Assembly (NCBI RefSeq): GCF_001022965.1
Contig: NZ_LECZ01000026.1
Span: 992,001-1,056,000, forward strand
Source: Enterobacter genomosp. O
GTDB lineage: Bacteria > Pseudomonadota > Gammaproteobacteria > Enterobacterales > Enterobacteriaceae
Reading direction: 5' to 3'
Length of the DNA stretch: 64,000 nt
In this document: positions 1-11,400 of the stretch, in pieces
Numbering within the stretch: the first letter of the stretch is position 1
Layout of the letters: each line of letters starts with the position of its first letter
Made by a program: the position numbers and the translations under genes
Notes under the pieces: model-generated
Seen by the model: only the letters and a program-made list of their open reading frames with translations
Databases searched by the model: none
Told to the model about the DNA's origin: nothing

Positions 1-937
1 CCACCGGTGCGATCCACGCCAGCTGCGGAGCGATGATCGCCAGCACCACCACGAACAGTAAAAAGAAGGGCAGGTCGACAATCGTCGAGATGGTGGACGA
101 GGTCACCATCTCGCGGATCTGCTCCAGCTCGCGCAGCTGGGAGATAAAGCTGCCGGTTGAGCGGGGGATAGCGCTGTTGCGCAGCCGCAGCGCGTGGCCG
201 AATACGCGATCCGAAACGCGCATGTCCGAGCGCTTGCCCAGCAGATCCATAATGTGCCCGCGCGCCACGCGCAGCACGAAGCCAAACAGGGTGGCGATCA
301 GCACGCCGATGGTCAGGACGTAAAGCGTCGGGTAGGACTGCGCGGGGATCACCCGGTCGTACACCTGCATGGAAAAAACGATCCCGGAGAGCGACAGCAC
401 GTTGATAAACAGCGCGGCGAGCATCACCCAGCTGTAGGGGCGCAAGTCGCGCATCACCAGCCGGTAGAGCCAGTCCGGGCGGTATTTAGAGATGTAGGCG
501 TCGACGCGGCTGTCCTTCAGCGCGGCGAGTGGACGCAGGGCAATGACGTGGCGGATGGCGGGCAGCATCGCCGTCATCGACAGGCGGTTGGTGTAGGTCT
601 CGTCGTCAAAGAAGCTGACCTCAAGGGTATCGTTGCCGTCGAAATGTTCGATCACGCCGATCCTGCCGTCATCCATCGCCACCACCACCGGCAGACGCCA
701 GCTGTTGATCGCCTCCTGGCCGGCAGTAAGCAGCTGAAACGACAGCCCCGCCTCGCGTGCCAGCTGGGTGAGGGCGGGTACCATCGGTTTACCCTTCAGC
801 CACGGCGCGCCCGCCAGCAGCGCGCCGGGAGAGCAAGAGACGCGGTAGCGCGTGGCGACAAAGCCAAAGGCCTGCGCCCACTGGACCAGGGCCTCATCCG
901 TCATGTTTTCACCTTGCGGGATATCACGCTGCTTCAT
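1..937 (-). CDS. bapC: Type I secretion ABC exporter (permease/ATPase), partial
   Basis: The first 312 codons of an inner-membrane ABC exporter are present; the rest, including the nucleotide-binding domain, lies beyond the window start. I translated the open frame by hand from the ATG at 937-935. It begins with a soluble domain of about 150 residues resembling the inactive C39-peptidase-like N-terminus of LapB/RtxB-type transporters. A 'YRPDWLYRLV' linker and hydrophobic segments typical of the transmembrane domain follow ('MQVYDRVIP', 'GSFISQLRELEQIREM'). Its ATG overlaps the stop of the upstream TolC-like gene as ATGA, so the two are translationally coupled. By family and context it energises export of the giant adhesin encoded upstream. 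The symbol follows the Salmonella bapABCD order and is an analogy. Confidence 0.88.
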   Translation of the reverse strand, partial: MKQRDIPQGENMTDEALVQWAQAFGFVATRYRVSCSPGALLAGAPWLKGKPMVPALTQLAREAGLSFQLLTAGQEAINSWRLPVVVAMDDGRIGVIEHFDGNDTLEVSFFDDETYTNRLSMTAMLPAIRHVIALRPLAALKDSRVDAYISKYRPDWLYRLVMRDLRPYSWVMLAALFINVLSLSGIVFSMQVYDRVIPAQSYPTLYVLTIGVLIATLFGFVLRVARGHIMDLLGKRSDMRVSDRVFGHALRLRNSAIPRSTGSFISQLRELEQIREMVTSSTISTIVDLPFFLLFVVVLAIIAPQLAWIAPV

Positions 938-2337
938 GGCTGGATCTCCACGGTCTGGATGGTGCGGTTATCAAGGTCGAACGCGTGACGCAGTTGCCCG
1001 GTGTTATAAAGGCAGTTGAGCTGCAGCTGGTGCAGCTGGCCGAGGGTCTGCTGCTGGGTGAAGCGCGCCTGGTAGACCTCCTGCTCGGCGTTGAGCACGT
1101 CGAGCAGCGGGCGCGAGCCGAGATCGAGATACTGCTGCTGGTACAGCTCGCGGGTGCGGGCGCTGAGCGCCTCCTGGCGACCCTGAATTTGCAGCGTGCT
1201 TTGCAGGCTCATCACCTGGCTGCGGGCTTCCAGCAGTTTCTGGCGGACGTCAAGACGCGTGCGCTGAATGGTGGACTGCGCCGCTTCCACCGCGTGTCCG
1301 GCGGCGTTACGCCGGGCGGTGAGGCCGCCGCCCTGATAGAGCGGCATCTGCACTTTTACCCATGCGGAATACTGGGTGCGATCCCGCGTGTCGCTGCCTG
1401 CATAGCGATCGTTCATGTAGTGACGCACCTCCGGCTCCAGCGAGACGGTTGGCGTCATCTGCGCGTCGGCGTAGTCGAGGTTAGCCTGGGCGACGTTAGC
1501 CTGCGCCCAGGCGGCGAGTACCGCGGGAACCAGACGGTCATCTGGCTCGGCGATGTCGCAGCTCCGGCCCAGCTTCTGCGGGAAATCATTGCTGATCGCG
1601 TTCAGGCTGTTCCAGCCGAGAAAGCTCATCAGCGTGGCGCGGGCGCTGTCCAGGCTGGCCTGGTACTGCATCAGCTGGGCGCGCGCGCCTTCGATACGGG
1701 CATCGGTCTGCACCACGTCAGAGAGCGAGGTGGCCCCTTCGTCATTACGCTGGCGGGTCAGCGTGCCGATGGAGGAGAGGGCCTCAAGCTGCTCTTTGGC
1801 GGTATCGACCATCTGCTGCCACGTTTGCACCTGCACCATGGCGATGGCGGTATCGTGGGCGATGGTGTCAATGCTCACCAGCACGTTGGCCTGCTGCTGG
1901 GCCACGCCGGCGCTCTCGGCGCGAACCTGGCTTGCCACCTTGCCGAAGTCGTAGAGCATTTGCGAGAGAGAAAGCACCAGCGACGGCGTAAAGCCGTTCT
2001 GGTCGCCGTCGTGGGAGTAACCATTGTCCACGCCGGCATTAATCTGCGGATAGTATTTTGATTTAGCGACGTCAACCTCTTCGCTCTGCTGGTACAGTTT
2101 TCCCACCGCTTCGCTGATGGCCGGGTGCCAGGTGACGGCGCGGTTGACGGCGTCGCCAAGCTGTAACGAGCCGGGAGCGGCTTTGCCGGCCACCGGGGCC
2201 ACGCGGCCGTTGAGCGAGGGGAGTTCCTGCGTTTCGCGAAGCTGTCCGGTATTGATCGTTGCCGCCGGGTTCGCGCAGAGAGCGGGCACAGATATCAGGC
2301 AGCACGAGAGCCACCAGTAAGGCATCTTCATTCCCAT
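934..2337 (-). CDS. bapB: TolC-family outer-membrane channel of a type I secretion system
   Basis: A 467-residue protein with an N-terminal signal sequence ending near 'VPALCANP'. It then has the helical TolC-type body: 'LQLGDAVNRAVTWHPAISEA' near residue 60, and two OEP halves containing 'YADAQMTPTVSLEPE' and 'AEQEVYQARFTQQQ'. The family forms the trimeric outer-membrane duct of tripartite exporters. It sits between bapA and the ABC transporter, 80 bp after bapA and overlapping the transporter start by 4 bases, so it is almost certainly the dedicated channel for the adhesin. The start at 2337 is preceded by AGGGA at a good distance; in-frame ATGs at 2331 and 2325 are possible alternatives. 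A full HlyD-type adaptor is not seen and is expected past the window edge. Confidence 0.9.
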   Translation of the reverse strand: MGMKMPYWWLSCCLISVPALCANPAATINTGQLRETQELPSLNGRVAPVAGKAAPGSLQLGDAVNRAVTWHPAISEAVGKLYQQSEEVDVAKSKYYPQINAGVDNGYSHDGDQNGFTPSLVLSLSQMLYDFGKVASQVRAESAGVAQQQANVLVSIDTIAHDTAIAMVQVQTWQQMVDTAKEQLEALSSIGTLTRQRNDEGATSLSDVVQTDARIEGARAQLMQYQASLDSARATLMSFLGWNSLNAISNDFPQKLGRSCDIAEPDDRLVPAVLAAWAQANVAQANLDYADAQMTPTVSLEPEVRHYMNDRYAGSDTRDRTQYSAWVKVQMPLYQGGGLTARRNAAGHAVEAAQSTIQRTRLDVRQKLLEARSQVMSLQSTLQIQGRQEALSARTRELYQQQYLDLGSRPLLDVLNAEQEVYQARFTQQQTLGQLHQLQLNCLYNTGQLRHAFDLDNRTIQTVEIQP

Positions 2338-2377
2338 GTCATGTCCCTAATAAAATAAGTACAGCTTTATTGTTATG

Positions 2378-2398
2378 CCCGGGCGCCGTGCGCCCGGG
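2378..2398 (-). terminator. GC-rich intercistronic hairpin between bapA and bapB
   Basis: A perfect 9-bp stem (CCCGGGCGC/GCGCCCGGG) with a 3-base loop lies 20 bp after the bapA stop. No run of T follows on the minus strand. It looks more like an attenuating or RNA-protecting hairpin than a full terminator, and would let a fraction of transcripts read on into the secretion genes, a plausible way to keep adhesin mRNA in excess. Confidence 0.6.
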
Positions 2399-2417
2399 TC
2401 ATCTGTTGCAGGTGCTA

Positions 2418-5400
2418 TCAGGTAATGATGTGTTGCTGGTTTACAAGCTCGTCGTAGGTGGTTTGAACCCCATCAAGCGTAACGAGTGCAGTATTAGTGT
2501 AGGTGGCTCCTGCACCGTCACGGTCGATGGAGATCACGGTATTGCCATTACTATTAGTGACATGGAGATAATTTCCGAGCGTCGAGGCGCTACCGTTCCA
2601 GCCCACCAGCAGATCGCCGATGTCGATCTTATCTCCCTGCGCCAGCGAGAAGCCGGTCCAGTGATCCCCCGTCGCGCTGCTGACGTTACCCCCCGTGGCG
2701 TTGCCTGCGGTGCTGTTCAGCACCTGGTAAATCAGCGTATCGCCGTAGGCCGTACCGGTAATGGCGTCGTTATGCTCCGAGCTGATGAACTGCGGCGCCA
2801 TATTGATGGTCAGCGTGGCGCTGTCCGTTTTCCCGTTGGCATCGGTCAGGGTGTAGTTGAAGGTCTCCTTCGAGGTGATGGTTGAGAGCGACACCCCGGT
2901 ATTGAGGGTGTAGGTGTAGTGGCCGTCCGCGCCAATCGCCAGCGTGCCGTAATGGCCGGTAACGTTCACCGTTGCGCTGCCGTTATACGGATCCAGCGTG
3001 GTGGTCACGCCGTTGTAGCCGGTAACGCTCAGGCGAGTATCTACCGAGTGCAGCTGATCCATTGCCCCGGCGGAATCCGTGCCGTCGAAGATATTGCCGT
3101 TAACGAAGTGCCCGCTGGTGGCGTCGAACTGGCTGAGCGAGTAGGTGGTGCCGTTTACGCTTGGGGTAATGGTGATGTTACCCACGCTCAGTCCCGGTAC
3201 GCTGCCGGTATAGCTCAGCGTATAGGTCCCGGCGTTGAGGTCCAGCCCGGTCAGCGGAACGTCGATGCTGCCGCCGAGCAGCGAGCCGCCGCTGAAGGAG
3301 CCGGTACGGATCGCGCCGTTGGCATCGCTAATCGTCCAGTTCACCGTCAGCCCGCCCAGCGCCAGCAACGAAGCAACGTTAAAGTGCAGCGACGCGTTAT
3401 GCAGGGCGGTGTTCGGATCCACCACAAAGGTTCCGCTTCCGCTGCCCTGGGTTGATGAGAAAAGCGCGGTCGTCCAACTGGCGCTGCCGACGGTGGTATC
3501 GGAGTAGGTCGACGTGTGGTGTACCGAGGTGACATTCATCACGGCACTGACATCGTTAACCGCATCCATCGCCCGCGCGGTTGGGGTGATGTTGAGCGTC
3601 GCCGTGTCTTTCGACCCGTCTGGCGCGGTGATGGTGTAGACAAACGTATCCGGGGTGCTGATATGGTCCGCGCCCACGCCGCTCTTCAGGGTATAGGTGT
3701 ACTGGCCGGACGAATCGATGGTCAGCGTGCCGTATTCACCCTGAATGGTGGTTGTTCCACTGCCGTTGACCGTCACGCCGTTCACGTCCGAGACCACAGT
3801 TCCCGCCGGAACAGGGTCGTTTGTCAGCACGTCGCCCGTGGTTGTCTCGCTGATGCTCGCCACGCTGTAGACGTGATCCTGCAGGACGCTCAGCGTGTAG
3901 GCCGTCAGAGCGGTGATCCCCGCCGCGGTGTTCAGCAGGAACAGGTACTCCCCGGCAGGCAGGTTCAGCGTCAGCTGAGGCGAGGTGCCCCCCAGCAGCG
4001 GGGCGCGCAGCCAGCCCGACTCGACGCGAACCTGCTCGAAGGTCTGGGTCGCGTTGTTGAACTTATAGACGTACAGATCGAACACCGACGCCAGCGCCAC
4101 GCCGCCAACGGAGGCCTGGATGGTCATGGTGCGCGTCGTGCCTTCCTCCACGTTATAGATAATGGGGTTGGTCATGTCGTCCAGCAGGTTCAGCCCCAGC
4201 GTGTTGCCGAGATTAATGCCCACCAGAGTAAAGCCGCCCTGAGACGAGGTGCCGTTATTAATCTCGCTGACGGTGGTGTCAAAGGTCAGCGAGGCCGTGT
4301 CGTCAACGGCGACAATGCCGTTCGTTACGCTGCCCGCACCGAGCGACAGCACGAGGTTCGCCGACGCGCTCACGCCGTTATGGGTGATGGTGTAGGTGAA
4401 GCTCTCCGTGCGGCCAATCACCGCGGCGCTGGTGTCGGTAAGGTTGTAGGTGTAGCTGCCGTCGCGGTTAATGGTCAGCGTACCGTACTGCCCCTGTACG
4501 ACCGTGCCGTCGGCGTTCACGCTGGTGGTCACCCCCAGGGCGTTAGTAACGGCGGAAACGGTGGTCCCGGCCGGCGCGTTGTCGCTGCCCGCGGTCGGGT
4601 CGGTATCGAGGATCACGTTGCCGTTCAGGCTGGTGTCGCCCGTTACGGTGCCCGCGCTTGTCTCTTTCACCGCCACGTCAAGGCTGGTGTAGGAGCCGGT
4701 GGCCAGCAGGTTGGTGTTATAGCTGAGCACGCGATAATCGCCGTTCGCCAGCCCGGTCAGGTTGAGCGATACGCCGGTGGCCCCCAGCGTCAGCAGGTCG
4801 GCAAACTGCGGTTGTCCGGTATCGATAACCGTGGTCCAGGTGCCGTTGACGCTGTCGAAGCGCTGCACCACCAGCTCAAGGGTGTTGAGCAGGGAGAGCA
4901 CGGCGCCGGTGGCGTTGGCATTCACCACGATATCGGCACTGCCGCCGCTGCCTACCGTGAAGTCCACCTGCGCGGTGTCATTCCCCAGCAGCGTCAGGAC
5001 ATTGCCCACCGCACCCACCAGCAGGAAGCCATAATCGCTGTACTGGCTGTTGGTGACGGTGGCGGTGGTGCTGAGATCCAGCTCTTCGACGTTATTGCTG
5101 GCGGAGAGCGGTACTACCGGCGCGAGGACTGAACCAGGCAGAGAGGTATTGCCCGCGGCGTCGGTGGCGGTGATCTGCAGCGTCTGGCCTTCCGTCTGCT
5201 TGTTGAGGAAGGTGTAGCTGTAGGTCCCGTTGCTTCCTGCAGTGGTCGTCACCGTGGTGCCGTCGGCAAGGCGGATGGAGACGGTGCTGCCGGCCTCTGC
5301 ATTCCCGGTCAACACGCTGCCGTCGGCGTTAATGGTGCCGGTCGGTGCCGTTGGCGCGGTGAGATCGACGATCACGGTGGTCGCGCCGGAAACCGGGCTG

Positions 5401-8400
5401 GTACCCGAACCGTTGCTCGCGGTGGCGGTAAAGGCGTGAGCGCCTTCGCCTAACGCCGGGGTGGTGAAGCTCCAGTTGCCTGAACCGTCCGCGACCACGG
5501 TGCCCATCGACACGCCGTTGTTATACAGCGTGACGGTGGAACCCGCCAGGGCGGTCCCGCTCAGGGTTGGGGTGGTATCGTCGGTGGTTTTGCCGTTGGT
5601 CAGATTGCCGGTCACGGTGCCCACGTTATCGTTGATGGTGGCGATAACCGGCGCGTTCGGGATCGGCGTGACGGGCGCAATCACCGAGGCGCTGACGCCG
5701 GCGTTACCGGCTTTGTCGGTGGCGTAGACCAGCAGGGAACCACCGTCGGTCTGCGCCGGGGTGATGGTCGCGTTAAAGTTCCCGCTTCCGTCCGCCGTTG
5801 CGGTACCGAGCACCGTTCCGGTACTGGTGGTGATGGTGACGGTACTGCCCGCTTCGGCGGTACCGGTGACGTGCGTCCCGTTGGTGATCACCGCAAGGCT
5901 GCCCGGTGCGCCAGGCGCGGTCAGATCCACCGTAATGGTGGTAGGGGCCGATGCCACGCTGGTGTTGCCCGCCGCATCCGTGGCGGTGGCGGTGAAGGTA
6001 TGCGAGCCTTCCCCCAGCGTAGTGGTTTGCGGCAGCGTCCAGTTGCCGTTGGCGTCGGCGGTGACCGTGCCAACCAGGGTGCCACCGTCGTAGATGCGCA
6101 CGGTGGCGTTGGCTTCGGCGGTACCGTTCAGCGTTGGGCGCGCGTCGTTGGTCGGGTTGCCGCCGGTTATCGGTCCGGTGATGCTGCCCACATCATCCAC
6201 TACCGAGCTGATGGCCGGGGCCGCTGGCGCGGTGGCATCCACGTTAATCACATACCCGGTGGTAGGCGCGCTGGCGTTGCCGGCCGCATCCGTCGCGGTG
6301 AAGGTCAGACTGTGCTGCCCGTTAGCGAGCGGCGTGGTCGGCGTAAAGCTCCACGCTCCGCCGGTGGCGGTCACGCTGCCAATCTGCACGCCGTTATCGA
6401 AGATTTTCACCGTCGCGCCCGCTTCCGCCGTACCGGTCAGGGTCGGCTGCGCGTCGTTGGTTAACCCGCCGTCGCCGATCGGCGTGGCGGCATTACCGAC
6501 GTCATCCACAATGCTGCTCAGCACCGGCTGCGCAGGCGGTGTGGTGTCGATAGTCAGGCTGAAGGTTGCTGACGGATCGCTGGTGTTGCCAGCCGCATCC
6601 GTCGCGCGGGCCGTGAAGCTGTGCGTGCCCGTCGCCAGCGTGGTGTTAAGCAGAATGCTCCAGCTTCCGCTGGCATCCGCGGTGCCTGTTCCCACAAGCG
6701 TTGTGCCTTCAAAGATATTGACGGTGGCAAACGGCTCGCTGGTCCCGACGAGACGTGGAATTGTGTCGTCGGTGGTCTGCCCGGAGCTGAGCGCTCCGGT
6801 AATGGTGCCCACATCGTCAATCGCCTGGCTGATAACCGGCGCGTTGGGAGGGGTGGTATCCACCACCAGCGTAAAGCCTGGCGAGGCCGGGCTGACGTTG
6901 CCGGCCGCATCGGTGGCCGTAGCGGTCCAGGTGTGGCTGCCGTTCGCCAGCGGCGTGGACGGCGTAAAGCTCCATGCGCCGCTGCCGTTCGCCGTGGCGG
7001 TGCCGACCTGCTGACCATTCTCGTAAATCGTAATGGTGGCATTGGCCGCCGCCGTACCCGTCAGCGTTGGCGTGGTGTCGTCGGTACTCTGTCCGGAGGT
7101 GAGCGGGGCCTGTACGCTGCCGGCATTGTCCGCCGCGGTCGAGATAACCGGCGCTGACGGCGCAATAGTGTCCACCGTCAGGTTAAACGGTGCCGTGGTG
7201 GCGCCCGTGTTGCCTGCCGCGTCGGTGGCGTTGAAGGTGATGGCGTGCGGCCCCTCGGCGAGCGCGGTGTCCGGGGTAAAGGTCCAGTTCCCCTGAGCGT
7301 TGACCACCGCGGTGCCAATCTCGCTGCCATCAACAATGATGTGCACCGTGGCACCGATTTCGCCCGTGCCGTTGAAGGTTGGACGCGCGTCGTTGGTGCT
7401 GTTGCCCGTGCTGAGCGTACCCGTCACCGGGCCGACATCGTCAATTACGCTAACGATCCCCGGCGCGGAAGGGCCCGTGGTATCGACCGTGAAGACGAAG
7501 ACCGGCGAGTTGGCGGAGACGTTACCGGCGGCATCGCTGGCGTTGATGCGAATGTTATAGCTGCCATCCCCCAATCCTGGGTTAGGGGTAAAGCTCCAGT
7601 TGCCGTTAACGTCTACCGGGGCGGTGCCAATTTCCACGCCGTTGTTCAGAATGTGGATGGTACTGCCCGCGGTACCTCTCCCGGTGAGGGTTGGCGTGTC
7701 GTCATTGGTGACCTGGCCTGTCGTGAGATTCCCGACAATCCCGCCCGCCGCGTTGTCGCTGACGGTATCCAGCACAGGGACCGCGGGGGCCGTCAGGTCG
7801 ACCACCACGCCCCACGTATTGGAGACCTGGCTGACGTTACCCTGCGGATCGGTGGCGATGACGGTAAAGCTGTGCAGCCCTTCACCGAGGGCGGTGTCAG
7901 GGGTAAACGTCCATGCGCCGGTGCCATCCGCGGTGACCACGGCAATCTGCGTGCCGCCGTCAAAGATCGTCACGACGCTGTTTGCATCTGCCGTACCGGT
8001 AATCGTTGGCGTCGCGTCGTTAGTCGGATCGCCGCTGACCACGGTGGTGGCCGCGTTGCCGACGTTATCGGTGACGTTGGTAATTGTCGGTGTGGTTGAG
8101 ATCGTATCAACCACGACGGTAAAGCCTGCCGAAGGTCCGCTCTGGTTTCCGGCCGGATCGGTTTCGCGGATGGTCAGAACGTTATTACCCTCCGCCAGCA
8201 CGGGCGTCGTGTAACTCCAGGTGCCCGTGCTGCCGACCTGCGTGGTCCCCAGCAGCACGCCGTTGCTGTAGACGGTGATGGTATCGCCCACCGCGCCGGT
8301 GCCGGTCAGAGTTGGCTGGTTGTCGTTGGTGGCCTGGCCGTTGGTCAATGGGCCGGTGCCAGGACCGACGTCATCAACCACCGCGCCAATGGTTGGGGTA

Positions 8401-11400
8401 CCGGGAGCGGTGAGGTCGATGGTCACCGTGGCTGCCGGAGAGAGGCCGCTGGTAAAGAGGCCGACCGTGGTGGTGGCTTCAAAGAAGTGATTTCCTGGGC
8501 TCAGCGGTAACAGCAGCTGATAGCTCCATGTGCCGCCTGAGCCCACCGGGATAATCGCCAGCGGTATCAGGCTGCCGTCCTGGTAGAGCGTGACGGTACT
8601 GCCCGCGGGGGCCGTTCCGCTGATAACCGGGGCGGTATCGTCCGAGGTTTTACCCAGCACGTTGCCCGTTACGGTCCCGACATCGTCAGTGATGGCGGTG
8701 ATGATTGGAACCTCTGGCAGATTGGATACCGTACCGCTGACGGTAAAGTCGGCCTCCGGGCTTGTACGCCCTGAGGCATCGGTTGCGGTCACGGTCAGGA
8801 CAGCGCCATCCTGCTGAGCCGGGCTCAGCGCAATGGAGAAGTTGCCCCCAGTAGCCACCCCTGTACCGAGAACGTTGCCATTGCTGTCGGTCACGGTGAC
8901 GGTTGCGCCCGCTTCGGCAGTGCCGGTCAACGGTGTACCTTCAATGGCTATACCGGAAACGACAGGTGCATCCGGATCGTTGGTATCCACCGTCACGCTA
9001 AGCGGGGCAGAATTGCCGGAGGTATTGCCCGCCGTATCAACCGCAGAGACGGTAAAGGTATGGGAGGTATCCGACAGCGTACTGCCTGCGGTCCAGCTCC
9101 ATGAACCGTTCGGCTGTACCGTCACCGTTATGGGTGACGGGACACCGTCCACGGAAACGATCACCGTACTGCCCGGTTCGCCAGTGCCGGTGAGGGTTGG
9201 CGTACCATCGCGGGTGTAAAGGATGCTATTCGTGAACTGGCTGTCAGAGACCGCGTTAATCTGCGGTATTTCAGGTGCAATGCTATCGAGCGTGACGGTA
9301 AAGACCTGGCTGAGATCGCTGACGTTACCGGCGGCGTCTACTCCCGCAACGGTGATGTTCAGCTGGCCGTCAGTCTGGGTCGGCAGTGCAAGAGACCACT
9401 CACCGTTCGCCACGACGACTTGTCCGACCTTGACGCCGTTGTTATAGATGATTACCGTCTCGCCGTTGACGCCGGTTCCACCGACGGTCGGCGTGGTATC
9501 CGTGATAATACCGCCGCTCGGCTCGCCGCCGACGGCACTAATGACGGGGATATCCGGTGCCTCGGTATCCACAGTAATGGTAATTCCAGCCGAAGGATCA
9601 GAAACGTTGCCCGCCTCATCTGTCGCAGTGGCGGTAAATTCGTGGCTTCCCTCATCAATGCTGCTGTCAGGACGCCAGCTCCAGTTGCCAGTGCTGTCTA
9701 CGGTGACGCGCCCCACTTCGGTGGCAGGCTGATTATTCACGCTGTCATAAATAATAATCACGTCGTTCGCCGTACCGGTGCCGCTGAGTACCGGACGCGG
9801 ATCGTTAGTGGTTCCGCCATCGGCAACCGGACCGGTTATCTGGCTCACGCTGTCGGTCACGGTGGGGGCCGCAGGCGTGGCCGGTGGGTCGGTATCAATG
9901 GTGATGGTCACCGGCTGGGACGGGGCGCTTTCATTGCCCGCGCCATCCTTGTTGGTGACGGTGAGGGTGATGTCATAGGTTCCGGTCGCCAGCGGCGTCG
10001 TTGGCGTCCAGCTCCAGTTGCCGTCGCTGCCTACCGGGACCTCGTCAACTTTAACGCCGCCGATATAAATCGTGACGGTATCGCCCGCCTCCCCGGTGCC
10101 GCTCAGCGTTGGGGTGGTATCGCGGGTAACTTCTCCCGGGTTCAGCGCGACCTCGGTTGTACCGCCATCCGGATTGACGGTGACGGCCGGAGTGTCCGGC
10201 GTGGCAGGCGCGACGGTATCCACTACCAGGTCAAACGGATCGGAGACGGTGGTGTTCCCGGCGGCATCCGTGGCATGAACGGTGATCGAATGCGGGCCGT
10301 TGGTGAGCGGGGTGGTTGGCGTAAAGCTCCAGCCTCCGCTGCCGTCCAGGGTTGCGGTGCCGAGCAGAGTATTGCCGTCATAGAGGGTGATGATGGTGTC
10401 CGCTGGCGCGCTGCCTTGCAGCAGGGGCTGGGTGTCGTCCGTGGTATCGCCACTGTTGAGCGGTCCCTGCACGTCGCCAGCGTCATCGGTCACGGTGGCG
10501 ATGGTCGCGGCAGGCGGCGGCGTGATATCGACCGTAAAGGTAAAGCCGCCCGAAGGGGAACTGCTGTTACCTGCCGCATCGGTCGCGACGACGGTTACGG
10601 TATGTTGCCCATTGCCAATCGGCGTGGTGGGGGTGAAGGTCCACGCGCCGTTGCTGTCTGCCACCGCCGTGCCAATGCCTGTACCGTCCAGACGAATGGT
10701 GACTGTCGCGCCCGGTTCTGCGGTGCCGTTAAGCGTCGGGGTCGGGTCGTTAGTGGTTTCACCGATGTCGAGCGCGCCGGTGCGGCCTTCAACATTATCC
10801 ACCACCTGCGTAATGACCGGCGTGCCGGGGGCGACGCTGTCGACCGTAATGCTCCAGGTGTTAGAGGTTGCACTGGCGTTGCCTGCGGCGTCGATGGCTT
10901 TCGCGCTCAGCACATGTCCGCCTTCATGCAGATGCACGGTCGGGGTAAAGCTCCACTGACCGGAAGAGGGGATAACCAGCGTGCCGATTTGATCGCTGCC
11001 GCTGTAGATATAGAGCGTTGTGCCTGCTTCACCGGTACCGCTGATGGTAGGCGTTGCATCGTTGGTGAGCCCGCCCTGGCCGACAGGCCCCGTGGTGGCC
11101 GGGAAGTCATCGACCACCGAGAGAATCACCGGCGTTTGCGCCGGGGTAATGTCCGGCGCGAGCGCCGGCGTGGTTGGCCCGGTATTCCCGGCGGGGTCGG
11201 TCGCATCTGCCGTCAGGGCTTCGCCGTTGGCTTTTGGCGGGTTCAGCGTCACGCTAAAGTTGCCCTGGTCATCGGTGACTGCCTGACCTACGGTGACGCC
11301 GCCTTCGCGGATGGTTACGGTGCTTCCCGCTTCTGCGGTGCCGGTGACGGTGGTGCCATCCCCGGAAACGACCACGTTGTCCGGTGCAAGCGGCGCAGTG

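Noticed and set aside
194-2061. Long plus-strand open frames opposite the secretion genes
   Set aside because: They mirror the codon structure of the minus-strand bapB/bapC genes, lack ribosome sites and encode His/Arg/Gln-rich junk-like proteins.
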